From: Endomychus coccineus
Taxonomy: Eukaryota > Arthropoda > Insecta > Coleoptera > Endomychidae
Direction of reading: 5' to 3'
Length of the DNA: 64,000 nucleotides
NCBI GenBank assembly: GCA_958510875.1
Contig: OY294068.1
Coordinates: 82,921,116-82,985,115 of the forward strand
Made by a program: the position numbers and the translations under genes. Shown here piece by piece: positions 31,866-43,332 of the stretch (within the stretch, counting starts at the first letter, position 1; every line of letters starts with the position of its first letter). The notes below the pieces were generated by a model. The model saw nothing but the letters and a program-made list of their open reading frames with translations, was not told the DNA's origin and ran no database searches.

Positions 31866-33540
31866 CATATCCTTATATTTTATCATTCTGAAAAGCTCAA
31901 CTCCCGGTCATGATAAAGCGGAATCCTAATGCCTTATATCCCACAATTGAATGTTAGGTGCGGTTCATAGATTGGTCCATAAATACTTTCATTTCGGTCG
32001 GTTAGGAAAACAACCAAAATTTTATTTTACAAATGGAGCTTCCTGTATATTATTTCATATTCCCCTTTGAATTTGCTACTTCGTTATGTACATTCTTGAT
32101 ACACTTATCTTCACTAGTTATTGCTTATGAGCGTTTATTTGAAAAAATAGTAATAATAAGCATCAATTATTCTAATCTTTCGAGACGTTTATGAAAACAA
32201 CTCCTATAAGAGTTATTGACGTTCGTTCTGTATATTCTGTATGTTTTCTCAATTTTTTCAGTTTTGAGGTATCTATTCAATTTTTCAAGTAAACTTTGAA
32301 AATGGTAGAAGAAAACAGCTATTCAAATTTAGGACTTATGAATTTATTCATATCACATGGACAATGTGAATTATTAGTCACCCTTCTAGAAAATTCGAAG
32401 AAATCTATCTAGATTCAACACCAATGAATAGTAGGAAATTCAGACGAATTCAAAATATTTGCGTCAGTTTGAAATAATTAATTATCAAGTTCAAATGGAA
32501 CATTTAATTGAGATAAACGAATAAATAACAGTAAGTATCTATAATGAAAAATGTGATTTTCGATAAATGTTTGAAGCGGAGGTTAAGCCTAAGTTCTCTG
32601 CAGCAGTTATTTTTGAAGAGATGAAAATAGGCAAAACATTCATTTCGTTTTCGTCCTTACTAGTCAAAAGTTTGGTAAAGTTTCTGGCAACTTTCAATGT
32701 AGAACCAGAACTGACGAAATTATCCAGAATCCATCTTGACTCCTTAACATTCATTGGTATTAAATCAGAATACATTTCATCAAGACTTCCTTAAGTATGA
32801 CTAATAATTTTATCGCATTATCCATGTATGATATATAAGTTCATAAGCACATTTTGAAAAGAGATATCACACCTACTTATGTGAGTGAACAAAGTTTCTA
32901 GATCTCTATGTTCAGTAGTTCTCCTTGAACGTGTAATAGACATTCACCGTGATGCCTTAGATGGCGAAACAGCTGTTTGGAACACTATTCAGCATTATCT
33001 GAATGTGTAAAATCCTGAAAGTATAATTAATGTTGTGGTTTTCCATAACTATAAGTTCTGCAAAGGTTCAATCAGATTTATTATTAATGAAACGCCTATG
33101 TTCAAAGATCCTATTTTTGTTGGTCCTTCCTGTCTGACCCATTCATATGTTAGGGCAAGACCAAATTGTTAGCTTGTGAACCCCAGATTCGATTTGTTCG
33201 GATGATTTATCTCTGTTATTAAATTTTTTGCAGAAGAAATTTATTTTTAAAATTGTTAAAAAAGGTTCTAGAGCAAAAATTTCTTCACCATAGTATTTCT
33301 CATCGCAACATTGAAAAAATCCGTCTGTCTGGATGTATGTCAAGAAATGCGATAACTCAAAATCGATAAGTAATGTCTTTGAAATTTTGAGAAAAAATCG
33401 TTCGGTGTTCGGTGAAAGCATACATTGAGGCTATTCAAAACTTTTATAGTAATTTTAATTTATTTTAAGACTTCTTTCATTCGAATTTCAATAGAAATGT
33501 CCGACAACAACAAAAAACAATTATTGAAGTATACTTGAAT
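31866..33540. other. AT-rich interval without a recognised gene
   Basis: The minus-strand frame 32,539-32,775 and the plus-strand frame 32,567-32,794 overlap on opposite strands. The minus one (RWILDNFVSSGSTLKVARNF) reads slightly more like protein, but no family or splice support was found. Another short minus frame is at 33,143-33,421. Confidence 0.3.
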
Positions 33541-33549
33541 TAATATTAT

Positions 33550-35720
33550 CCTTTAACAGTTTGTAACGACGATGTGGTCTAGGTGGTAGGACAGTTGGCT
33601 AAATAATAATAAAATTTGACATTTTAGTAGTAGGGACACCATATATGTAATACTAAGATAAGAATAGTTTTGCATTATTGTAGGAAATAGTAAATTGATA
33701 GCTAACTTATATCGTTGTTTAGATAGGATATTATTTATTAGTTCGGAAGAGTGACCACTATCAGCCGCGATTTGTTTAACGATGTTCAACAGTTCAAGTC
33801 TATCAAAATTACGTTGGTTAGTATGTGTATGCAACTATTATACTTATTATAGTCTATTTTATGTTGAAATAGATGGTTTGGAGTATTGATAATTGTCAGG
33901 TCAGAATAGGTGAGAAATATTAAAAAATCAAATTTGTTATTAATTTTCTTGATGTTTAAATCCATAAAACTAACGCAGTTTCCTTCCACCATTTCAATTG
34001 CGAATTCAATGTTTGGATAAATTGTATTTATGAATTCTAGTAATGTATTCAATTGTTTATTAGTTCCAATGAAACATGCTATGATGTCGTCAACGTCTCT
34101 ATGTTTCTTCATAAAGAAGTTTATGAATACCAGTTTCCAAATCATACATGAATAATTCTGCTAATACTAGACTCAGAGGATTACCCATAGTGGTTAAACA
34201 ATGTTCAGACAATTATATAAATATTATTATTAAAATGAAAATATTCTGTTTTACCTTGAATGTGAATTGGTTATTTCTTCAACACTAATAGGTAGGAAAT
34301 AATCACCTTTATCCACTATGAATACTATTGAAATATTAAGGACCTTTTATTGTCCAAGAAGCCATCATCAAAGTAAGCAGAGTAAACGTCGTTAAATAGC
34401 TTCCATATCTTTCTCAGATATCTTAACTGCTGGGGGCTGTTACGAATGATACTACAGGTCTGATAGGTCCATTTCCCTTATGAATTTTAATGAAAGAATA
34501 TAATTTAGGGGGTTGTGCATTTTTAGTTCTGACTGAAAGACTATTACCATGTACTAGAGACTCTTTGATTTCTTTCTGATACTTGAATTTTGGGTCTGAT
34601 TTAAGATTTCCGTAATTACCGGTATTTAAAAAATCAGTTTTATCAATATAGTCATTTCAGTTGATAGCTATAACTGAAATTCCTTCATCTGCACTTGTAA
34701 AAATGATATCGTTAACTATTAATTTCTGTTTGATAGACTTGGCTATTGTAACTTCAGAGTTTATGAATTTATTTCCTGCCAATTGAGTGTTGATAATACT
34801 ATAGCTGTTACATATTTGCTGTTATTGTTATTTTTTTATACTGTGACCACACGAAAGGGAAACCTATAATGTTCGAAGATCATCGTGTGAACCAGCGGTA
34901 GAATGTTGGAAGAACAGATAGGCAATCCAATTTTTTTGAAGGTTTGGAGGTTATAGCAATAGGTGAAAACCTCACTGAGTAAAGAGTTCCACAACTCCAC
35001 TGGCCAATAGAAAAATGAAGTCTGGTAGGAATAAGTTCGGCAGGTCTCTAGTTTGAAAATGAAAGGGTGACCAGTTTGAGCTCGTCTAGTACGCCTATCC
35101 GGAATCTCTCGTGGTGGATCAACAGACGAAATTTCTTTCTCACCTTTCTCTTTTCTGGATAGAATCCAAGAGCTTCAGCGTATGTTTGGGAGCCAAACTC
35201 CAAATATGTGCAAACTCAGGTTCTACGCCCAAAACCTCTAAGTCTCTAGAATTAATTCGCGATCGTGAATTATATTTAAGACCTTTTTGAATAAGATTAC
35301 CTTCCGGTTCTATGAATAATAATAATAATAATTTATTCAATAAAGTAAAATAATTGTTAACGTTAGTAAAATTGATGAATCTAGGATGAAATTGGTGGTC
35401 CAAAAATTGGGTAGGTTGTTTAGTATTTCTTAACTCAGATGTTTTAAAAGCAAATAATGAATTTAATTCTCTTTTTTGCTTAATGAATTTCTCATTCATT
35501 ATTTTGTTAACGTCTATTCCTATTATTGATAAGAAATAATCACGCTTATCCGTTAAAAATACTAATAAAGTACTGAGAGGACCTTTCGGCTGCCAAGTAG
35601 CCATCATCAGAGTGAAATTTAAACGTAGATTTACGTTTCCTTGAAGATTGTTTGTCAAAAATAACGTTTTTCCGAAATCCACTGAAATATATACGTGAAA
35701 CGCAAAAGTAGATAATATCA
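33550..35720 (-). pseudogene. Penelope-like element, minus strand, decayed
   Basis: Read from right to left: an N-terminal PLE block (FIKQKRELNSLFAFKTSELR, QFHPRFINFTNV, a leucine run from a TTA microsatellite, NLIQKGLKYN); then KLYSFIKIHKGN and IRPVVSFVTAP around 34,450-34,540; TTMGNPLSLVLAELFM around 34,146-34,195 (RT motif); the palm DVDDIIACFIG near 34,090; and VSFMDLNIKK near 33,965. The last is the LPFLD-type block that follows the palm in PLE RTs. A terminal-repeat piece interrupts it at about 34,290-34,390. The GIY-YIG domain is missing. Several stops and shifts make it inactive. Confidence 0.75.
35566..35615 (-). ncRNA. Hammerhead-ribozyme-like motif in PLE terminal repeat (best-conserved core)
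   Basis: On the minus strand the order is CTGATGA, a stem II of GGCTAC/GCAGCC closed by TTG, GAAA, then GGT...ACTTT, which can pair as a short stem III ahead of the cleavage position. This is the CUGAUGA-stem II-GAAA core. Hammerheads have been reported in PLE terminal repeats. Stem II has one A-C mismatch and stem I is not clearly paired, so activity is uncertain. Confidence 0.55.
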
Positions 35721-37960
35721 TTGACTATGATGCAAAACAAAGGTGGTTAAAATCAGAAATCAGTAACAAATATTATAAACTAGATCATTTACAACTTTTG
35801 GCTTCTAACTTACATTTAAAATTAGCTTTTGAAGCAACATCAAACGTATTCGAGTCCTCTTATTCTAAATTATTAAACACATTAAACACAGTCTAGCAAA
35901 AACCAGTGTAGAAAAGTTAAATCAATCAAACATAGATTTCAACAATTGTTACCAAAAATTCCTAGAGAAGAATCTAAGAATATAAGCATTATTCACAATA
36001 AAACCGATATTAATTCCGATGAAACGGAAATGAGTTTGTTAAATAGAGGTTAAAATTTTGCAATTAATTCTAAGAAATTACCTACGGAGGATTTAACTAA
36101 TGATATAGAAAATACCATTTGGTCTCTCAACTTTCAAAATGAAGCTGTTATTCGTATCAAGTACAAGACAATTCTTCAACATACAAATAAATCATATAAA
36201 AGTTCCTCCAATAACTTCAATAATATCTGTAAATCATTGAAAGAAAATGACTTTTTACTTGAAAGCAGATAAGGGAAATTCCCTCGTAATTATGGGCATA
36301 GAGGATTATCACAATTCGATAAATGATGGTCCCTATGAACAGATTATCAGGAATCCGTTTTCAGAATGCGATAAACTAGTCAATAATTCATTAAAATCGA
36401 GTACAGCAAACTTGAACTTCCAAATCCTAATCTTCCCAAACTGTATTCCTCACCTAAGATTCATAGATCGGGTAATTCCATGAGACCAATCATTTCAAAC
36501 AATAATTGTCCTACGTATAACATAGCAAAATGGTTAGTGAAGGAATTTAGCAACTTCCAAGCCGCATCAAGTTTGTCTGTGAAATTTTTTTTGGAAATCA
36601 TTGCAAAACTGAAAGATTTCAAACTTGAACCTGGTGATACTCTCGTTTCGCTTGATGTTTTCTCACTATTTACAAATACTCCAATCCCTGAGTCTATAAA
36701 AATTCTGAAGAAATGGCTTGCAAATATTAATATCCCCGATAGAAACTGCACAGAATATGTGATCCTTACATCTTCATGTATGGAGCAAAATTATTTCACT
36801 TTTAACGAAAATTACTATGAACAAGCAAGCGGATGTGCAATGGGCAATCCACTCTTTTTTCTTCTTTGGGCAATATATTTCTAAGCGAACTTAGCTCCTT
36901 AAAATCAAAATTGAATCAGTTCCCAAAAGTTTAGTATAGATGTGTAGATCACATTTTCGCGATTACAAGTAAAGATTTTGAATTACATGGCTTTTTGAAC
37001 ACGCTTAATATCCAATTTGATTCACTGATATTCACTGTCGAAATAGAAACAGATAATCAGCTTCCTTTCCTTGATATTAACATTATAAAAGACGGTAATC
37101 ACTTGAATCTTGACATATACAGAAAACCCACCCAAACAAACAGGTTTGCTTCGGCGGATTCAGCTACACCATTTAGATATGAAATAGCTTCGTTTAATAG
37201 CGTAGTTCATAGATTATTGAACGTCCTTTTAAGCCTGCAAAATTGTAATAACGGAGTTGAGGAACTTCAGCAAATTGCGTTGTACCATGCTTACCACAAA
37301 TCTTTGATCAATAATTCAATTTCCAAATAAAAAAGAGAGTTTGAACATAGCCAACTGAACAAATTCAAAAGTTTCACTCAACATTTTTCAGTAATTAATA
37401 AATCTCATAGTTTGTTTCCTACATTTGCAATACAACTAGTTTATAGATGTAAGAACAAGCTAAAACACCGTTTAGGCAACACCTTTGATAAAGTTTCCAA
37501 TTTCGACAAATCCGGAATTCACAAAATCAATTAGTGTGTCGTGTTCAAAATGCTATGTGGGTCAAACTAGAAGGAACATTTTAACTCGTTATAAAGAACA
37601 TTTTACCCATATAAAAAGAAATAATTGTGAAAAATCAGTGGTAGCCGAACATATTTTGAATACAGGTTACACCATTCCTCAAGAAAGTTTATCACTTTTA
37701 AAGAACATCATTACAGACAAATATCTACGTTATTCAGAAGGGATGGAAATGTATAAACGAAAAAGCAATTCGTTAAATTCCGATTTATCTCTAGCTGAGG
37801 ATAACCCATTGCTTACATTATTATCCATTAATAGTATTTAAACAGGCACATTTTGATTCATAATTTAATTCACTCGGATGATGACTACTTGGTAGCCGAA
37901 AGGTTCTCAGCACTTCAATAGTATTTTTAGTGGATAAGGGTGATTGTTCGTCATCAATAG
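35721..37960 (+). pseudogene. Penelope-like element, plus strand, RT and GIY-YIG, frameshifted
   Basis: An N-terminal region with RWLKSEISNKYY (from about 35,745) is broken by stops. From 36,247 FYLKADKGNSLVIM; from 36,480 MRPIISNNNCPTYNIAKWLV, TLVSLDVFSLFTNTPI and SGCAMGNPL (RT blocks); from 36,995 NQLPFLDINI and LDIYRKPTQTNRFA. From 37,485 the GIY-YIG endonuclease CSKCYVGQTRRN, then EKSVVAEHILN and the ORF end. This RT plus GIY-YIG order is diagnostic of Penelope-like elements. At least four frame breaks are present. A terminal repeat with a hammerhead-like core follows at 37,871-37,917. Confidence 0.85.
37871..37917 (+). ncRNA. Hammerhead-like motif, PLE 3' end (core mutated)
   Basis: GATGATGACTACTTGGTAGCCGAAAGG-type order: stem II CTAC/GTAG, then GAAA and a stem III of AGGT/ACTT-type pairing before TTC. 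The U of CUGAUGA is changed (CGGATGA), which should abolish activity. Confidence 0.45.
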
Positions 37961-38790
37961 TGTTATAATATATCCACAGTGTGAACTCTTTTATAGTTTA
38001 TTAGTCTATTCTTATATTGGTGTCTAAATTTTGAAACTCTTGTGGGTGGAATCTACAAGCCAGGTCTGAACATATTACCTTGAGATACAAATTGGTTTTG
38101 TCCTCTTGCTGTATTGGATATTACGTTCTGTTCTTTCTATACTATCTGGCCTCTGGGGATTGCCGTTCTAGCTGGTACACGTGCATTTTGTATTTTGAGG
38201 AAAGTTTACTACGGCACTGCACTTTTAGCAAACACTTATTGAAAAACTAGATATTTTGAGTAGCTGATCAGCTTCGGAAGAATATATTGAAATACCAAAG
38301 GACTATAAAACTGTTATCAGCTTCTTTCGAGAATTAAACATAATCAGCCATTACGTGATGAAATATTCCAGGTACGCTGGTTGCGCTACTTTGGTCATAC
38401 GGTCTTCTCATACATTTTCTTGGGTTTCATAATCATGACTATGTTTTGTTTGAAAATCAAATCTACACTAAAGCGTTTGAAAGAACCTATGAATTATCTT
38501 CTGACTACACAATTTCGCTGAACAGCTTATATGTTTCAAGCCAATTGGTCGCAATTAGAAATCATCATTCGAATCTTGCAATATTATTGCCTTAGAATAT
38601 GAATTTTTATGTTTTGAATGCTGGTCTTTTTCCCCATTCACACCTCAGTCCGTAGGGTTTTTTGTTCTTTCCAGACAGATGGCTTACAACACCCACTCTG
38701 TAATTTTACTCTAGGCTTCTTGAATAAATTTAGATGCCCTCGATGTCACTATACTGGGACCAACATCAAATTTAATATGTTGTGTTATCC
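37961..38790. other. AT-rich interval without a recognised gene
   Basis: Nothing recognised beyond short frames with no family signature. Confidence 0.25.
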
Positions 38791-38799
38791 AAGGCGAGT

Positions 38800-39130
38800 T
38801 CTTCTTGACATTTCCATACCAGTCTAGATGTCACTTTTGGGTTCAGGGGTACCTTCAGTGGCGCCTGATTGTTCATGCATATTCCACTCCATGCATCACG
38901 CATTTCCCCCATGTAGTTTTCCTTGCACATTGCAGGCTTGCATATGTCTCCGCTTTGGATGAGTTGACAGTTTCTCCCTTCACTGTATATACCAGCACTA
39001 GTTCATTCTCTCATCTTGAACCCGTCTATATTCCAGGGCTTTTCACCAGGTTCGCCCCTGATGTTGTCGCCTGTTCACTCCCTTCGATCTTATATGGTTA
39101 TCTCGAAGTTAGTATTGAGGGAGTACTTAG
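38800..39130 (-). pseudogene. RNase H-bearing LINE relic
   Basis: The minus strand shows PWNIDGFKMRE followed after a frame change by SAGIYSE, then a Cys/Ala-rich helix-like run. This resembles the (Y)TDGSK...GAGvYs start of the RNase H domain found in I/R1/Loa-type LINEs, with the catalytic Asp kept in IDG. The segment is less AT-rich than its surroundings, as such LINE relics often are. Frames are broken. The assignment rests on this one motif. Confidence 0.35.
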
Positions 39131-39522
39131 GAGTTGATACTTCACAATGTCGGTGTGAAAATGAGCAATTCTGATTCCATTTCACATCACCGTGTGTATG
39201 AATGATTTTGGCCCATTTCTTACATTCTTCCAGTTTGTAAGAGTTCTTGAATGAAGAACTCATACTGATACATAGTATCTTGCGAAACTAGGTTATAACT
39301 GTAACCGTCCTCACATTACAATTACAATTATCATGATTGTTGTAGATACATGAAGTTCTCAGACAGTTCGCGAGGAACTATTCATATTTCGCAACTCTCT
39401 ACGAAATTGGAAACACGATAGCAGATGAAGAACAAATGGGATTTCCTGTTTATAACTTAGTACTATCTTCTGGTTTTCCGAAACCTATAATTATATTTTT
39501 TGGAGGTAGGTATCAAGTAGTC

Positions 39523-39678
39523 AAACTTTCTAAAGTTGGAGAATAAAACACAAATTGACACAAAAACCTGTAACATTTAAATTAATCCTGACAAATTGTT
39601 TCACTACACTTCGAGAATGTCATAGTGCATTAAGCTTTTGTGTAAATTTGACTTTTATTCTCCAACCTTAGAAAGTTT
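39523..39678. repeat. Short inverted-repeat MITE (about 156 bp)
   Basis: AAACTTTCTAAAGTTGGAGA on the left matches the reverse complement of TCTCCAACCTTAGAAAGTTT on the right with one mismatch. Pairing extends through AATAAAA and CAAATT to about 45 bp per arm. No coding sequence. Confidence 0.65.
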
Positions 39679-39689
39679 ACAATTTTAAA

Positions 39690-41290
39690 ACGTAAAGCCG
39701 AAATTATAGATATACTACAGTGATATCTTTAGTCGTTCACTCCAACTTCATGTCACCTTTAGTACCAACGGTGTATAACAAGTAGGGACAAGCTGTATAA
39801 GTCACAATATAGTGGCTTTATGGGCTGTACCTGCATTGGGTTCATGATAGAGCGTTGTGAAATTCTCTTCGTTCTCTCAATCATTAGAATAGAAGAGAAT
39901 TTTCCCATTATATTGAAATCTATTGCAATAGTATTTTGAGCACGCAATGACCAAGAATGGTCTCTATCGATAAGGAAAATATCTGAATCTATTTTAAGAA
40001 TTTTTTTGGTGTACTCCTCTCAGAAGTTTTCCTCCTATAAGATGTGTGGAGTTGATTTTCTTTTGTATCAAATGCACTGTGATTAGATATAGAAAACACT
40101 TGGTATTCGTTATTCGTATAATTTATTTCTATTTCATACATTTTCCTCGACCGCTTCTAAATTAAGTTTTCCTTTTTGTTTCAATTTTGTTGGGTGCCTT
40201 AATTATTAGTATTCATTTGTTCGGTCCGTTATAGTAATTTGGGCACCCGATCATAAGAATTTTAATATTTCATTATTTACATCTTTCTGTTGAAGGATTA
40301 CATCCTTTATCTTTCCTGTCTTTACCTCTTCCCGCATGCTTCTCCATGCAGCAGTAGTGGTTGAACACGATTCGACGAAGTAAGACGAAACCGTTGTTCA
40401 ATCGCTGGAAAGCCATATTTTGTTTCGACGTGCATCTAAGGACGCCGCTCAAATCGCTCTTCAGGTAGTTTTTCATATCCTCCGCCTTCAGCCTCAAAAA
40501 CGTAAGTCCGGTAAGCCTGCAACCTATACACATAAATACAGTCCACAAATCGTTCAAAATCTATCTTTTTTTCGTGGTGAATTTATTGTTTTCATTACTA
40601 AATCAAAGAAATACATTTTAGTCCTTCGAGCCGGATTTATAAATTTTGGGTGCTAGTTACTGTTTCGAATCGTAATTCGTAATTCTAATAGGATAATAAA
40701 ATATCATTTTATCGCTAAAGCTTGCAGTTTTAAACATCTCATCGCTGTTATGTTTCATTCCTCGCTCGCTTGATTGTACCAAACCGGTCTCGTCTGCTTA
40801 TTCTTGTTCCTTTCAATCGATTGTTCATACAGATCCGCAATACTATATCTTATCAATTACACTTGGTGAAGTCTGTATCGATTGAGTCTTCGACATGTTT
40901 TTGTGATTAGGTTAGGACCTTAAATGAGTATGTGAGTTGATTTGCACTAACTGGGAATGGTGAAACTACCAAATATTCATATTTCTCATGACCCATGGTC
41001 GTCTTACAAATTTTTCTGGAGATCGTACATCACCATTATCTTCTTAATCTTGAGAATGTAACATAATAATTGTCGGAATTTAGAATTTCTGTTTCAACAA
41101 TTTATCATCCAATTTGTAACGAATTTAATTAAGCCGTAGTTAATGTGACGATATTTAATTTCTTTGAATTCATTTTATGTGTTCTCAAAGACGAATATTA
41201 TCAATATTACTATTGATGCATTCGATGATTTGAGTTGTAAGAACTATCAAGTTCATATAAATTAAGAATTCATCGTACATAAAAGGTGAA
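39690..41290. other. AT-rich interval, one possible exon, otherwise nothing recognised
   Basis: At 40,273-40,557 (minus) a frame contains LKAEDMKNYLKSDLSGVL and QNMAFQRLNNGFVLLRRIV with a Lys-rich tail. On the plus strand the same bases end in a strong GTAAGT donor at 40,501. I recognise neither; only one strand can be real, if any. Confidence 0.25.
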
Positions 41291-41299
41291 AAACATTCA

Positions 41300-42370
41300 C
41301 TCACAAACTAACACACTAGCGGCTGTCATACTTCATCTTTAAAACTAATGTGGGAGAACTAGAGATGATGCTTTCTGGGAGGGCGTTCCAACAATTAAAA
41401 ATCCTGTTTCAATAAAAGTAGTTTCGAATATGGGTTTGATAACTTTCTTTCTTGAGATTTAATGAGTGGCCACGAAAACGGTCCTCAAGATTCCGTGTTG
41501 GTTGTGAAGGGACCATTGAGAATTTTGTGCATAATTATCATGTAGCCTTTGATGCTACGGTCTTCAAAGGATGTCAGGTTGAGGCATTCGAGTTTGTTCG
41601 CATAAGGGAAGTCAGTTTGTGGAAGCTCAGAACCAACTTGGTGGTTCTTCGTTGAACTTTCTCCAGTATATTTTGGTCTCCCAGAAGGTTGGGATACCAG
41701 ATGATGATAGCGTACTCCAAAGTAGTCTGTGTGAACTAGGCTTGTTAGTAGGCTTGCTGAAGGACGTTTGCTGAATTAGCAATGTTATGTATATGTTCCG
41801 AACTGGAAAGCTCAGTGGTGTACTGGTGTACTCCAAGGTTGAGATGATACTGTTTCTTGATTTTGTAGTACAGTTGTGGGTTATTTCCACCCAAGTGGAG
41901 AATGGCACAGTTTGGTGATTTGAAGAAATACCCAATTTTTGGAACCAATAGTAGAGAAGATCAGCTTGCAGTTGTTTGTGGTCAATAGTGAGATGCCCGC
42001 AAAGTTTGTTGTAATTAGCAAATAGAGCATGTCAGGATTTGAGGGGTAACCGAGGTCGGAGATAAATATGATGAATAGGATGGCTCTCAACCATCTTGTG
42101 GAATTCGCGAGAGGAAACTCACGTGAAAAGTAAGAGCCAACTCTGACCCTGCAATGTCTCGTAGATAGTAAAGTCTAAACACAGTTGAGCAGATTTCCGC
42201 GGATTCCGTAATGATCGAGCTTAGATGTAAGGCGATCGTGAGATATCCTATCAAATGCACTGGAGTAAGCGAGGTCTATAATATCTACAAGTTCAGTATA
42301 ATCGAGTGACAGCGAGCAGTAATTTGAGCAGATTTGGCGCCGGGGTATAAATCTAAGCTGATTATGTGGA
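41300..42370 (-). pseudogene. CR1/Jockey-like LINE relic (RT palm to C-terminus)
   Basis: Read from right to left on the minus strand: HNQLRFIPRRQICSNY; VDIIDLAYSSAFDRISHDRL (RT block with the first Asp region); TSKLDHYGIRGNLLNC; RVRVGSYFSREFP; ILFIIFISDLGYP; a palm motif decayed to FANYNKL where Y/F-A-D-D is expected, followed by HLTIDHKQLQADL; and near 41,400 RIFNCWNALPESII, the usual LINE C-terminal block (N-x-WN-x-LP). Several frames are used, so the gene is dead. The left edge runs into unassigned sequence and the right edge abuts a PLE fragment. Confidence 0.75.
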
Positions 42371-42439
42371 AGGATGCTCTGCTATACTTTTAATTCAATA
42401 AGTTGGGCTGCTATTATCAAATTGAAAATGATTCTTCTT

Positions 42440-42765
42440 AAATTGCATGTGAATTGAAAAATACTATTTAAGTGCAACTACTTTCAGTTTCCAAGAAGCC
42501 ATCATCAGAGTAAACAGAGTATACGTCGTTAAAATAGTTTTCATATGTTTCTCAGATATCTTAACTGATGGGGATGTTACGAATGATACCACAGGTCTGA
42601 TAGGTTTATTTTCCTCACGAATTTTTTATTAAAAGAATATAATTGAAGGGGTATGGCGTATTGAATTGTATTTTTAGTTGCGACTAAAAGGTCTGATTTT
42701 AAATTTGGGTATTTGTATGCGTATGTGTTCAAACCACTATGGAGAGGATTGTAACCTTTCATCTG
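42440..42765 (-). pseudogene. Penelope-like element fragment (third locus)
   Basis: This is collinear with the minus PLE around 34,360-34,600. Both have AAGAAGCCATCATCA, CAGAGTA(A/T)ACGTCGTTAAA, TTCTCAGATATCTTAACTG and ACCTGTAG/ACCACAGGTCTGATAGG-type blocks. The frame gives PLQLYSFNKKF where the intact element has KLYSFIKIHKG. It is too short and mutated to be functional, and includes a degenerate terminal-repeat core at 42,475-42,515. Confidence 0.65.
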
Positions 42766-42769
42766 GTCG

Positions 42770-43329
42770 TACGAATTTTTTTTGCAAATCGTGCCATAGT
42801 GGAGAAAATTAGGAACTGCATTATTTTGGGGCCCCGTTGTGAATGGTACTTTTCATATCCATTTCCACTTTTCCAGATAACCTATAGTGTCATATTGATC
42901 CATTTTCATTAATAAATGTACAACATATGCATATATTTCACCCGCCAGGTGTTAAAACAGAGTGTGACAAAATAAGCAAATTATTGCATCCGATTTTGTA
43001 GACGTTTATAGATATTTTCTTCCTATGTAATTTTATAATCAACTGACCAATATGATTTCTATGTGTGGTTTTTTTTTCAATAGTTGTTTTTGTTAATATA
43101 GCCTTCTCACATTGATGGCGGATGCCAGAAGTCTCCCAAATATAACCTAGAGCATTGCATTGGCGTGTGTTCTATAAGATGAAGGGTTTTTTAATTCTAG
43201 GGTTTTTTAATTCTAGATTTCTTTCCGATTCCAACGATATCTTATATTCAATGTTTGCTTCAGCCACTGACTTGACAACACATTGATGAAATCAAGCCTT
43301 TGTTAAATTTTGATAACTCGATTGAATCA
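42770..43329. other. AT-rich interval without a recognised gene
   Basis: A local direct duplication of GGTTTTTTAATTCTAG occurs at about 43,187-43,216. Nothing else recognised. Confidence 0.25.
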
Positions 43330-43332
43330 TTA

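Noticed and set aside
32539..32794. Opposite-strand frames of about 75 codons
   Set aside because: No splice context or family match on either strand; one must be a shadow and both may be chance.
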